Assembly (NCBI GenBank): GCA_029262355.1
Contig: JAJCZO010000221.1
Span: 55,058 to 119,057 of the forward strand
Source of the DNA: Deltaproteobacteria bacterium
Lineage (GTDB): Bacteria > Desulfobacterota > Binatia > UBA12015
Reading direction: 5' to 3'
DNA length: 64,000 nucleotides
Part shown: one piece after another, positions 1 through 7,853 of the stretch
Numbering within the stretch: position 1 is the stretch's first letter
Layout of the letters: each line of letters begins with the position of its first letter
The notes under the pieces: generated by a model
What the model was told of the DNA's origin: nothing
Database searches by the model: none
Seen by the model: the letters and a program-made list of their open reading frames with translations, nothing else
Program-made: the position numbers and the translations under genes

Positions 1-1072
1 TCGGCATGAGATCGATCAGGCTCACGACCCGCTCGACCCGGCGCCCCTCCGGCGCCGGACCCGGCATCCGGACCATCAGGGGGACCCGAATCTGCTCATC
101 GTAGAGCGAGTCTCCGTGATCCCACGCTCCGTGGTCCGCGAGCTCTTCGCCATGATCGGAAGTGATCACGAGCACCGCGTCGTCGAGCACGCCGTCGCGC
201 GCGAGCTGTTCGAAGAAGCCCCCAAGCTGCCGATCCACCGAGCGGACTCCCGCACCATAGGACGCGCGCCAGGACTCGAGTGCCAGGTCGTCACCGCGGG
301 TTCCCCCGGCGCGCGTCAAGTATCCCTTGAGACGACTCGCCTCCTCCGCCGTGAGTGCACGCGCCTCACCCAGCCCGGCGCTCCCGCGGAGAGCATCGTA
401 GTCCCCCTGCGGCGCATCGTACGGGCCGTGAACGTCCATCAGATGGACATAGAGGAAGAAGGGCCGCGCCGGATCGCGCCGTGCAAGCCACGCCGTGGCC
501 TTCTGAAGGAGCAAGGATGCCGGCACCTGGTTTCCCACGTCATCGGTGTCGAACACGTCGAAGCCCTGTGCGAATCCCAAGTGGCGTTGAATCCAAGGGT
601 TGGCGATGAACGCCGCGGTTTCGTAGCCCGCGCCCCGAAGCCTCTCGGCGATCGTAACGGCCCGCTGCGGCAACCTGCTCGCGCGAGGCGCCTCGCCCTC
701 GACATCACCGTAAAGTCCCCGATGCGCGATGACTCCGTGCTGCTCGGGGTGGAGCGACGTGAACAGAGAGGCAATCGCAGGCTTCGTCCACGGCGCTTGG
801 CTGAACGCGTTTTCGAAGACAATCGACTCGTCGGCCACTGCGTCGAGGTGGGGCGAGATGTCGCCATCGAAGCCGTATGCACCCAGGTAGTCGGCGCGCA
901 GCGTGTCGATCAGCACGAACACGATGGACGGCGGTTTCGGCGGTGCCGACCGGCGCGTCTCGAACGCTCGCGTCGCAACGAAGTACCCGACCGATCCCAC
1001 CACGGCCGCGAGCGCGAGCCAGCGCACCCAGCCACTCGTCGGCGGGACCGGGGGAGACGTCGCAGCGCTCAT
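1..1072 (-). CDS. Sulfatase/alkaline-phosphatase-superfamily protein, membrane anchored (3' end cut by window edge)
   Basis: The frame is open from an ATG at 1072 down to base 1, so the C-terminus lies outside the window. Residues about 17-33 form one hydrophobic segment, probably an N-terminal anchor placing the catalytic domain in the periplasm. The superfamily metal site is visible: IDTLRADYLGAYG (Asp56) near the start and SDHGEELADHG further on, with a central HLMDVHGPY. At the nucleophile position the sequence reads PWTKPAIASLFTS, so Thr96 stands where true sulfatases carry the Cys or Ser that becomes formylglycine. Family knowledge links Thr at this site with phosphatases or phospho-transferases of the superfamily rather than sulfate esterases, so the activity is uncertain. 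The gene diverges from the biotinyl carrier gene at 1151. Confidence 0.85.
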   Translation of the reverse strand, partial: MSAATSPPVPPTSGWVRWLALAAVVGSVGYFVATRAFETRRSAPPKPPSIVFVLIDTLRADYLGAYGFDGDISPHLDAVADESIVFENAFSQAPWTKPAIASLFTSLHPEQHGVIAHRGLYGDVEGEAPRASRLPQRAVTIAERLRGAGYETAAFIANPWIQRHLGFAQGFDVFDTDDVGNQVPASLLLQKATAWLARRDPARPFFLYVHLMDVHGPYDAPQGDYDALRGSAGLGEARALTAEEASRLKGYLTRAGGTRGDDLALESWRASYGAGVRSVDRQLGGFFEQLARDGVLDDAVLVITSDHGEELADHGAWDHGDSLYDEQIRVPLMVRMPGPAPEGRRVERVVSLIDLMP

Positions 1073-1150
1073 CGGAGCGAAGTATGACACGCCACCTACG
1101 ATGCATCCACGCGACGTGACACGCGGCCGACCGTCTGCGAAGAAGGTCGG

Positions 1151-1372
1151 GTGAGCGCAACCACCGAGATCCGCAGCCCCGCCGTCGGCACCATCCTCGA
1201 GATTCTCGTCGAGGCGGGCGATACCGTGACCGAAGACCAGGAACTCATCATCATCGAATCGATGAAAGTGGAGATCCCGGTCGTCGCGCCATGCGACGGG
1301 ACCATATCGTCGATCGCCGTCGAGCCCGACGCCCAGGTCGCCGAGGACGCGCTGCTCATCACGCTGACCTGA
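1151..1372 (+). CDS. Stand-alone biotinyl/lipoyl carrier protein (73 aa)
   Basis: A complete small protein consisting only of a biotinyl/lipoyl-attachment fold. It starts with SPAVGTILEILVEAGD and carries the attachment hairpin ESMKVEIP with Lys39 as the modified residue. ESMK is closer to the biotin motif (AMKM) than to the lipoyl motif (DKA), so a biotin carboxyl carrier role is likely, but the residue after Lys is Val rather than Met. Family members of this length serve as separate carrier subunits of acyl-CoA carboxylases or decarboxylases. No carboxylase gene is adjacent; the only one in the window is about 40 kb away and already contains its own carrier domain. The start is a GTG at 1151; the ORF could not extend much further upstream without overlapping the divergent promoter. 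An LLM oxidoreductase gene follows about 100 bp downstream on the same strand. Confidence 0.85.
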   Translation: MSATTEIRSPAVGTILEILVEAGDTVTEDQELIIIESMKVEIPVVAPCDGTISSIAVEPDAQVAEDALLITLT

Positions 1373-1469
1373 CGGCCCGTGCCACGGGGACACACCCCCA
1401 TTGAGAGCCTCACCACGGCAGCCGCCGGGAACCTCGCATTCGCGAGATCGACTCGTTAGCCATCCACAC

Positions 1470-2468
1470 ATGAAGCTCGGATTGATGGTCGGCTATTGGA
1501 TGACGGGGCCCCAAGACCCCGCCCCCCTCGCGATCGAAGCAGAGAAGCTCGGCTTCGATTCGGTCTGGACAGCGGAGGCGTACGGCTCCGACGCGATCAC
1601 CCCGCTCACCTGGGTCGCGGCACAGACGAAGACGATCAAGCTCGGCACCGGAATCGTGCAGATCTCCGCCCGCACGCCCGCCTGCGTCGCCATGACCGCG
1701 ATGACGCTCGACCATCTGTCGGGCGGTCGCCTGATGCTGGGCTTCGGCGTGTCCGGTCCCCAGGTCGTCGAGGGCTGGTACGGCCAACCATTCCCGAAGC
1801 CGCTCGGTCGCACCCGGGAGTTCATCTCGCTCTTCCGCGAGATGATGAAGCGTGAAGGGCCTGTCACGTTCAAGGGCGATCACTACCAACTGCCACTCGA
1901 GGGCGGCACCGGCCTCGGCAAGCCGCTGAAGCTCATCAACAAGCCGCTGCGCACGCACATCCCGATTCTGCTCGGCGCCGAAGGGCCGAAGAACATCAAG
2001 ATGGCGACAGAGCTCTGCGACGGGTGGCTCCCCTTGTACTACTCGCCGTTCCACAAAGAAGTCTACGAAGAGTCTCTGGCCGACGCCAAGGACGACTTCA
2101 TGGTCATCCCACCGGTTCAGGTAATCGTGAACGACGACCTCGAGCAGGCACTGCTCCCCGTCAAGTACATGCTGGCCTTCTACATCGGCGGCATGGGCGC
2201 GCGGAAGAAGAACTTCCACGCGAACCTCGTCACCCGGTTCGGCTACGGGGCAGAAGTCGAGAAGATCCAGGACCTCTTCGCCGAAGGGAAGCGGGAGGAA
2301 GCGGCCCAGGTCGTCCCGGACGACTTTGCAGACAGCATCTCGCTCGTCGGCTCGAAGGAGCGCATCCGCGACCGCCTCGAAGCATGGAAAGAAAGTCGTG
2401 TATCCACGCTTCTGATCGGCGCAAACGACGAGGCCGCACTCCGGACGATGGCCGAGTTGCTGCTTTGA
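1470..2468 (+). CDS. LLM-class (luciferase-like) oxidoreductase, probably F420-dependent
   Basis: A 332-residue TIM-barrel flavin/F420 oxidoreductase. The N-terminus MKLGLMVGYW, the SVWTAEAYGSDAITPL segment, LGTGIVQISARTPA and LSGGRLMLGFGVSGPQVVEGW are hallmarks of the luciferase-like monooxygenase family, closest in style to mycobacterial F420-dependent proteins of the Rv3520c type (recognised by eye only). The frame is open from 1401, but the family N-terminus begins at the ATG at 1470, so that start was chosen. It is paralogous to the protein encoded at 34457-35494 on the other strand: both share the AEA-G-DA and SGPQVVEG motifs. Such enzymes reduce or oxidise small organic substrates in the cytoplasm using F420H2 or FMNH2; no substrate can be read from the sequence. 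Confidence 0.88.
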   Translation: MKLGLMVGYWMTGPQDPAPLAIEAEKLGFDSVWTAEAYGSDAITPLTWVAAQTKTIKLGTGIVQISARTPACVAMTAMTLDHLSGGRLMLGFGVSGPQVVEGWYGQPFPKPLGRTREFISLFREMMKREGPVTFKGDHYQLPLEGGTGLGKPLKLINKPLRTHIPILLGAEGPKNIKMATELCDGWLPLYYSPFHKEVYEESLADAKDDFMVIPPVQVIVNDDLEQALLPVKYMLAFYIGGMGARKKNFHANLVTRFGYGAEVEKIQDLFAEGKREEAAQVVPDDFADSISLVGSKERIRDRLEAWKESRVSTLLIGANDEAALRTMAELLL

Positions 2469-2679
2469 GGCCCCGCACCATGGGCGCACTGCACTGAGAC
2501 GCACAAACCCATCGCCTCGTTCGGCTGACCGCGATCTCGCCAGCGCCTCCTGTTCTCGGGGCGCGTATTGCCCTACGCGGCGGAGGTGCCCATGTCCCTC
2601 GCTCGAATCCCGCTGAGCGCGTCGCCCTGTTGGCCTCCTGTTGGCCTCGAGCTACGTCACAGATCCCGTCGAAAGCGAC

Positions 2680-3633
2680 TCAGTGCTCTTCGGCGCTGCC
2701 CGCAGCGCCCACGCGTTCGAGGGCAAGCCCGATCCCGATCCCGACGGCGATCATCACGAGCGGAATCAGCATTCCGTCCGGAGAATCCCACGGCCACACG
2801 TTTTCGAAGATGCGTTCCTTGAACTTCTTCGCGGAATCCGGATCGATCTCGATCTTGAACGGCCAGATCTTGCGCAGCGAACCGAACATGAAACCGCAGA
2901 GTACGGCCATCGTCACGGAGTGATAACGGTCGAGCAGGAACCGAAGAACGCGACTGAATGCGAGGATGCCGGTCAGGCAGCCGGCGACGAAGATCACGAG
3001 AGTCGAGATCGCCTCGCCAGTGACGGCACCGGACGCCAACCCCTTCAACAAACCGGTCACGTGGTAGTACATGCCCATGATGAGCAGGATGAATGCGCCA
3101 CTGATCCCGGGCAGGATCATCGCGCAGATCGCCACTGCCCCGCTCGCGAACACGTAGAGCAGGCTCGGCTCGGCAGCGACCGGCACGAGGCCGGTCAGCC
3201 AGAAGGCGAAGACCGCGCCCAACGCCGCGGCGGCACCTTCGACCGCACTCCAGTTCTCGATCAGCTTCGATACGATCCAGCTCGAAACGAGGATCAGACC
3301 GAAAAACGCGCCGAACGTCGCGCTCATCTCGTGCTCGAGCAGATAGTGCATCAAGCTCGCGAGACTGACGACCCCAGCTCCGATCCCGGCGAGCAACGTG
3401 GCCAGGAAGCGGAGGTCCGCGTGCTCGATCGCGTCGGACCAGCGACGGTCCTTCACGAGGCCGAGAAGCTCGACGTCGACGTGACTGATCGCGGCGATCA
3501 GGCGCTCGTAGATCCCGAGGATCAGCGCCATCGTTCCGCCAGACACGCCCGGCACGATGTCGGCCGCGCCCATCAAGAGGCCGCGGCCCACGTTCTTGAC
3601 GTCGTTCAGAGGGGAATCGGCAGGTCCGTCCAT
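2680..3633 (-). CDS. DUF368 family membrane protein (candidate undecaprenyl-phosphate translocase, PopT-like)
   Basis: A 317-residue polytopic inner-membrane protein. Two related signatures occur as an internal repeat: GAADIVPGVSGGTMALILG at about residues 22-40 and MILPGISGAFILLIMG at about 172-187, which is the diagnostic layout of DUF368. Members of this family have been shown in other bacteria to recycle undecaprenyl phosphate across the cytoplasmic membrane for cell-envelope synthesis (PopT). The length matches the family. The gene ends convergently with the LLM oxidoreductase at 2468 (about 210 bp between stops) and lies downstream of a crotonase gene on the same strand with 40 bp between them, so it may share its transcript. 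Family assignment is firm; the transport role is by homology. Confidence 0.88.
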   Translation of the reverse strand: MDGPADSPLNDVKNVGRGLLMGAADIVPGVSGGTMALILGIYERLIAAISHVDVELLGLVKDRRWSDAIEHADLRFLATLLAGIGAGVVSLASLMHYLLEHEMSATFGAFFGLILVSSWIVSKLIENWSAVEGAAAALGAVFAFWLTGLVPVAAEPSLLYVFASGAVAICAMILPGISGAFILLIMGMYYHVTGLLKGLASGAVTGEAISTLVIFVAGCLTGILAFSRVLRFLLDRYHSVTMAVLCGFMFGSLRKIWPFKIEIDPDSAKKFKERIFENVWPWDSPDGMLIPLVMIAVGIGIGLALERVGAAGSAEEH

Positions 3634-3673
3634 CCCGGTGGGATACTGGTCTGGCCGGGTCGAGACAAACGAT

Positions 3674-4483
3674 TCAGTTGTCCCTGAAGACCGCCGGACG
3701 CTTCTGAAGGAACGCCGTCACGCCCTCCCGAAAGTCGGGAGACTGGACGCACAGGATCTGATTGCGATCCTCGATCGCGACGACCTGCTCGAGGCTTCCC
3801 GCATCTAGGGAATGCTTGAGACAGTCCTTCGTCAGGCGAAGTCCCGCCGGGGAATTTCGCAGCATTCGGTGCGCGAGGTCGCGCGCCGCAGTCTCGAGGT
3901 CGGCGTCGGGCACGACGCGAGACACGAGCCCGAGCTTTTCTGCGCGATCGGCCTCGATGAAGTCTCCCGTGAGCATGAGCTCGCCCGCGATCGAGGCACC
4001 GATCAGACGCGGCAGGAAATAGCTCACTCCGATATCGCACGCGGACAGCCCGATGCGGATGAAGGCGGCGTTCATGCGGGCCGACTCACCGGCGACCCGA
4101 ACGTCGGCAGCCAATGCCATGCCGAAACCCCCACCCGCCGCCGCACCGTGCACCGCCGCGATGATCGGCTGGGGCGCACGACGCATCTGCAGAACGATCT
4201 CGCTGACGTCGCGCTGCCCACGCAGTCCGCCCACGATCGACGGCCCACGGGACTCGGACTCACCCTGCGCCGCCCCGGTCTCCTTCAGGTCGAGCCCCGC
4301 GCAAAAGGCGCGCCCGGCTCCCTTCATCACCACGACCCGGGTCTGGCGATCCTGGCCCAGGTTCTGGAAGAAGTCCCGTACCTCTCGAATGAGAGTCCGA
4401 TTCATCGCGTTCAGCGAGTCGGGGCGGTTGAGCGTCAGCCAAGTGAGGTGATCTTCGCGGTCGACCTTGATCGTCTCGTACAT
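3674..4483 (-). CDS. Enoyl-CoA hydratase/isomerase family (crotonase) protein lacking both catalytic glutamates
   Basis: A 269-residue crotonase. The start at 4483 is fixed by a strong Shine-Dalgarno sequence (GGGAGGA, four bases upstream) and the family N-terminus MYETIKVDREDHLTWLTLNRP. CoA-binding and oxyanion-hole segments are present: FCAGLDLKE at 60-68 and HGAAAGGGFGMALAAD at 112-127. The two glutamates of classical enoyl-CoA hydratase are replaced (Gly in GGGFG, Phe in NAAFIRIG), but an aspartate at about 150 in LSACDIGVSYFLPR sits where dienoyl-CoA isomerase has its third catalytic acid. It is therefore more likely an isomerase or other crotonase than a simple hydratase. It diverges from the glycosyltransferase gene at 4542 across only 58 bp. 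Confidence 0.87.
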   Translation of the reverse strand: MYETIKVDREDHLTWLTLNRPDSLNAMNRTLIREVRDFFQNLGQDRQTRVVVMKGAGRAFCAGLDLKETGAAQGESESRGPSIVGGLRGQRDVSEIVLQMRRAPQPIIAAVHGAAAGGGFGMALAADVRVAGESARMNAAFIRIGLSACDIGVSYFLPRLIGASIAGELMLTGDFIEADRAEKLGLVSRVVPDADLETAARDLAHRMLRNSPAGLRLTKDCLKHSLDAGSLEQVVAIEDRNQILCVQSPDFREGVTAFLQKRPAVFRDN

Positions 4484-4541
4484 GAGTCCTCCCGATGCAG
4501 AATTGGACATGCTGGAACGTGAGCGGCAAAGGATGGGTGCA

Positions 4542-5552
4542 ATGTCGTCCGTGCCGCGCGTCTCGGTCCTTCTACCGGTCCACCAAGCCGAGGCCACCCT
4601 CGCGGCGAGTCTCGAGAGTGTCCGGAGACAGACGTTCGGTGACTGGAGATGTCTGATCGTCGACGACGGATCGACAGACGGCTCGCTGGCCTGCGCACGG
4701 GATTTCGCGGCACGCGACACGCGGTTCGAGATCTTTGCGCGAGATCACCATGGGCTCGTGGCTACTCTCAACGCCGGCTTGGCCCGTTGCGATGGGCGCT
4801 ACGTCGCGCGAATGGACGCCGACGACCTGATGCACCGGCACCGACTCCAGCTGCAGGTGGATCACCTCGAGAGCTCGCCCCGGCTCGCCGGGACGGGGTG
4901 CCACGTACGGATCTTCCCCCGAACCGGAATGCGCGACGGCCTTCGCGCCTACGAGCGATGGCTGTGCTCGATCGATGGCCCCGCGCGCGTTCGTGAGGAG
5001 ATGTTCATCGAGAGCCCGGTGGCGCACCCAACATGGCTCGTTCGGCGGCAGATCTTCACCTCCTATGGGTACCGCGATGCGGGATGGCCTGAGGATTACG
5101 ACTTCCTCCTGCGGCTGCACACGGACGGCCACCAATTCGGCGTGATCCCGCGCCGCTTGATGTCGTGGCGGGAGCACGCCGGGCGGCTCACCCATACCGG
5201 CGATGCGTACCGGATCGAACAGTTCCCCCGAGCGAAAGCGGCCTTCCTGCGCCGTGGCCTGCTCGCGAACCAAGAGAGGTACATCCTCTGGGGCTATGGG
5301 GACACCGGCAAGGCCCTGCGTCGGGCCCTTCTCGAGCACGATCGTCGCCCATCGCTCATCGTGGAGGTCCATCCGGGCAGGATCGGCCAGCGCATCCACG
5401 GCGCTCCGGTCATCTCTCCAGACGATCTTGCCGATCATCGAGGAGAGCCTATTGTCGCCTCGGTCGCCGGTGCGGGACCACGGAGGGAGGTCCGCCAAGC
5501 GCTGTTGCGCATGGGCTTCGCAGAACTCCGTGACTTCGTCTGTGCGGCTTGA
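4542..5552 (+). CDS. Family 2 glycosyltransferase with C-terminal nucleotide-binding-like domain
   Basis: A GT-A fold inverting glycosyltransferase. The N-terminal domain opens with VSVLLPVHQAEATLAASLES and contains the nucleotide-sugar signature VDDGSTDGS and the metal-binding RMDADDLMHRHR (DxD type). The acceptor-side motif PEDYDFLLRL appears near residue 200. The last about 90 residues (from YILWGYGDTGKALRRALL) look like a separate Rossmann-like module found at the C-end of some polysaccharide or lipid glycosyltransferases. I chose the ATG at 4542 because AAAGGA lies eight bases upstream; ATGs at 4509 and 4533 are alternatives that would run into the divergent crotonase promoter. No membrane segment is evident. 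Sugar donor and acceptor cannot be deduced. Confidence 0.87.
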   Translation: MSSVPRVSVLLPVHQAEATLAASLESVRRQTFGDWRCLIVDDGSTDGSLACARDFAARDTRFEIFARDHHGLVATLNAGLARCDGRYVARMDADDLMHRHRLQLQVDHLESSPRLAGTGCHVRIFPRTGMRDGLRAYERWLCSIDGPARVREEMFIESPVAHPTWLVRRQIFTSYGYRDAGWPEDYDFLLRLHTDGHQFGVIPRRLMSWREHAGRLTHTGDAYRIEQFPRAKAAFLRRGLLANQERYILWGYGDTGKALRRALLEHDRRPSLIVEVHPGRIGQRIHGAPVISPDDLADHRGEPIVASVAGAGPRREVRQALLRMGFAELRDFVCAA

Positions 5553-5616
5553 AGGGTTGCGATAATCCTGCGTCGAAGGAACCAATGATGGGTAGACCAA
5601 GCGCCATGGGGAACGC

Positions 5617-7080
5617 GTGAGAACGGCTGGGGTCGTGGCCGTGCTGGCCGTGTGGATCGGGTTGCTCGTGGCGCTCGTGCAGCGCCAGCAGCCCTCAGCC
5701 GACGGGCCGGTGATCGCGCTCGAAGAGAACGAACTGGCCGACCCCGGCCGGGTCGAGCGCGACGAGTGGTTCGGGATCTATCAGGCCGATCGAAAGATCG
5801 GCTGGGCCCATCGCACCACCACGCGCGGCCCACAGGGGCTCGTATTCCGAGACGACTCGAGCTTCCGCTTGGCCATGCTCGGCTCCGAGCAACGTGTGCA
5901 GACCTCGCTGTCGGCGGAGACCGGCTCGGGACACGAGCTGAAGGGCTTTCGCTTTCGGCTGGTATCGCCAGCTGCGACCTTTTCTGCGACCGGCGACGTC
6001 ACGCCCGAGCGCGTCGTCGTCGAACACGGGAGCGGATCCGAGATGAGTACGCTCGAGATCCCACTCGAGGAGCCGATCCACTTGCCGAGCACGCTGCGCT
6101 CGAAGCTCGCGCTATGGGAAGCCGAGCCCGGGTCGCGATACACCGCGACGGTCTTCAGCCCGATGACGATGCGCAACGAAACGATGGCCGTGGTCGTCAA
6201 GGGGCGGGAGACCATCGACGGCCCCGCAGGCCCCATCGAGACTGTCCGCATCGCCGAGGAACATCAGGGGATCAGCGCGAGCGCGTGGATCGCGCGAGAT
6301 GGAAGCACGATCCGAGAGGAAGCCACACTGGGATTTCGCATGCAGCGCGAAAGGCCCGAAGTCGCCGTCTCCAACGTCGAGGGAGGTGCGCCCGTCGATC
6401 TGGCGATCGAGAATCGGATCCCCCTCGACGGCACGATCGACGCGCCGCGGGAAGCTGACCGCCTTCGCCTCGCCGTCAGCGGAGAAGCGGCGGACCGGAT
6501 TCCGAACGACCCTCCGCGCCAGCGCCTCTCCGGTGGCATCCTCGAGATCCGGCGTGAATCGCTGGCCGCACCCGCACCGGTCGAGCATGCGACGGAGCTC
6601 GAGGCCGCGTACTCCGAGCCATCGGCCTTCATCGAGTCCGAAGCGCCCGAGATCGTCGCGCAAGCCAGAGAGATCATCGGCGACGAGACGGACCCCGAAC
6701 GAAAGGCGCGACGGCTGGTGGCGTGGGTCGAGCGCACGATGACCCAGGAGCCGAGCGTGACCATCCCGAGCGCGCGAGCCGTCCTCGCGTCGAAACGCGG
6801 CGACTGCAACGAGCATGCAGTCCTGCTCGCCGCGCTGGCCCGGGCGGCGGGCATCCCAACGCGCGTCGTCGCCGGTGCGGTATACGCAGACGACGGCTTC
6901 TACTACCACGCCTGGAACGAACTCTGGCTCGGCCGATGGGTGAGTGCCGATGCGATCTTCGGGCAAATGCCCGCCGACGCAACCCACGTGAAATTCCTCG
7001 AAGGTGGACCAGAACGACACGTCGAGCTCGCCGAAATCGTCGGCCGGCTCGATTTCAAGAAGATGGAGAATCCGTCGTGA
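5617..7080 (+). CDS. Transglutaminase-like superfamily protein, exported or membrane anchored
   Basis: A 487-residue protein starting with GTG at 5617. Residues 4-22 form one hydrophobic helix, so most of the protein should be periplasmic. The C-terminal third carries the papain-like transglutaminase core: ASKRGDCNEHAVLLAALARA with Cys397, YYHAWNELWLG with His431 and VSADAIFG with Asp445. The N-terminal 300 residues are beta-rich with no recognised domain. Members act as cysteine peptidases or amide cross-linkers on the cell envelope. The stop overlaps the GTG start of the ABC ATPase gene by four bases (GTGA), so the two are translationally coupled and probably work together with the permease that follows. 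It may process or chaperone the exported cargo, which is inference. Confidence 0.87.
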   Translation: MRTAGVVAVLAVWIGLLVALVQRQQPSADGPVIALEENELADPGRVERDEWFGIYQADRKIGWAHRTTTRGPQGLVFRDDSSFRLAMLGSEQRVQTSLSAETGSGHELKGFRFRLVSPAATFSATGDVTPERVVVEHGSGSEMSTLEIPLEEPIHLPSTLRSKLALWEAEPGSRYTATVFSPMTMRNETMAVVVKGRETIDGPAGPIETVRIAEEHQGISASAWIARDGSTIREEATLGFRMQRERPEVAVSNVEGGAPVDLAIENRIPLDGTIDAPREADRLRLAVSGEAADRIPNDPPRQRLSGGILEIRRESLAAPAPVEHATELEAAYSEPSAFIESEAPEIVAQAREIIGDETDPERKARRLVAWVERTMTQEPSVTIPSARAVLASKRGDCNEHAVLLAALARAAGIPTRVVAGAVYADDGFYYHAWNELWLGRWVSADAIFGQMPADATHVKFLEGGPERHVELAEIVGRLDFKKMENPS

Positions 7081-7853
7081 TCCGCTTTGCAGGGCTCCAC
7101 AAGAGTTACGGCGATCTGGTCGCCGTCGACCGACTGACGTTCGAGATTCCGTCGGGCCAGGTCTTCGGCTTCATCGGCCGAAACGGCGCGGGCAAGACGA
7201 CCACCATCAAGATGATGATGGGGCTGCTCGAACCCACCGACGGGACCGTGTCGCTCGGCGGCTTCGACATCCACGATCAAGCGCGGGCGGCGAAGGCCAT
7301 CACCGGGTACCTGCCCGATCACCCGTACCTCTACGACAAGCTGACCGGCCGTGAGTTTCTCGGCTTCGTTGCCGGGCTCTACGGTGTGCCGGAACGCGAG
7401 CGCGAGTCGCGCGGGGAAGAGCTCCTCGGCGACTTTGCTTTGAGCGAGCGGGCCGGCGAACTCACCGAGACCTACTCGCACGGCATGAAGCAACGCTTGG
7501 CGCTGGCCGCGGCGCTGGTACACCGACCCAAGATCCTCGTCCTCGACGAACCGATGGTCGGACTCGATCCGCAGGGCGCCCAGGATTTCCAGCACCTCCT
7601 GCGGACGCTCGCGGCCGACGGGGTGTCGATCTTCCTCTCCACACATAGCCTCTCGGTTGCGGAGGCTCTCTGCGACTCGATCGGAGTCCTGGACCGCGGA
7701 CGACTGATCGCGCTGGGCACGCTCGACGATCTCCGCAAGCGTGCCTCGACTGCGAGCGCCCACGCCCCGATGCACGTGAACGGCGGCGGCCCACCGGAGT
7801 CACTCGAGTCCTTGTTCCTCGATCTCGTCGGCGCCGCGGACGGCCAGTGGTAG
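7077..7853 (+). CDS. ABC transporter ATP-binding subunit
   Basis: A 258-residue ABC ATPase with every expected motif: Walker A GRNGAGKT at 34-41, Q-loop region TGYLPDHPYLYD, signature YSHGMKQ at 133-139, Walker B ILVLDEP at 153-159 with the catalytic Glu158, and H-loop His190 in FLSTHS. The D-loop reads GLDPQG. The sequence is of the ABC-2 exporter type (CcmA/NatA-like), which usually pairs with a permease encoded alongside. The GTG start at 7077 overlaps the stop of the transglutaminase-like gene, and its own stop overlaps the permease start by seven bases, so all three are one translational unit. An open frame runs further upstream but belongs to the shadow of the preceding gene. Confidence 0.95.
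   Translation: MIRFAGLHKSYGDLVAVDRLTFEIPSGQVFGFIGRNGAGKTTTIKMMMGLLEPTDGTVSLGGFDIHDQARAAKAITGYLPDHPYLYDKLTGREFLGFVAGLYGVPERERESRGEELLGDFALSERAGELTETYSHGMKQRLALAAALVHRPKILVLDEPMVGLDPQGAQDFQHLLRTLAADGVSIFLSTHSLSVAEALCDSIGVLDRGRLIALGTLDDLRKRASTASAHAPMHVNGGGPPESLESLFLDLVGAADGQW

Noticed and set aside
2469..2679. Short reading frames between the LLM oxidoreductase and the DUF368 gene
   Set aside because: The gap is only 211 bp between two stops, with no ribosome-binding sites or recognisable protein segments.
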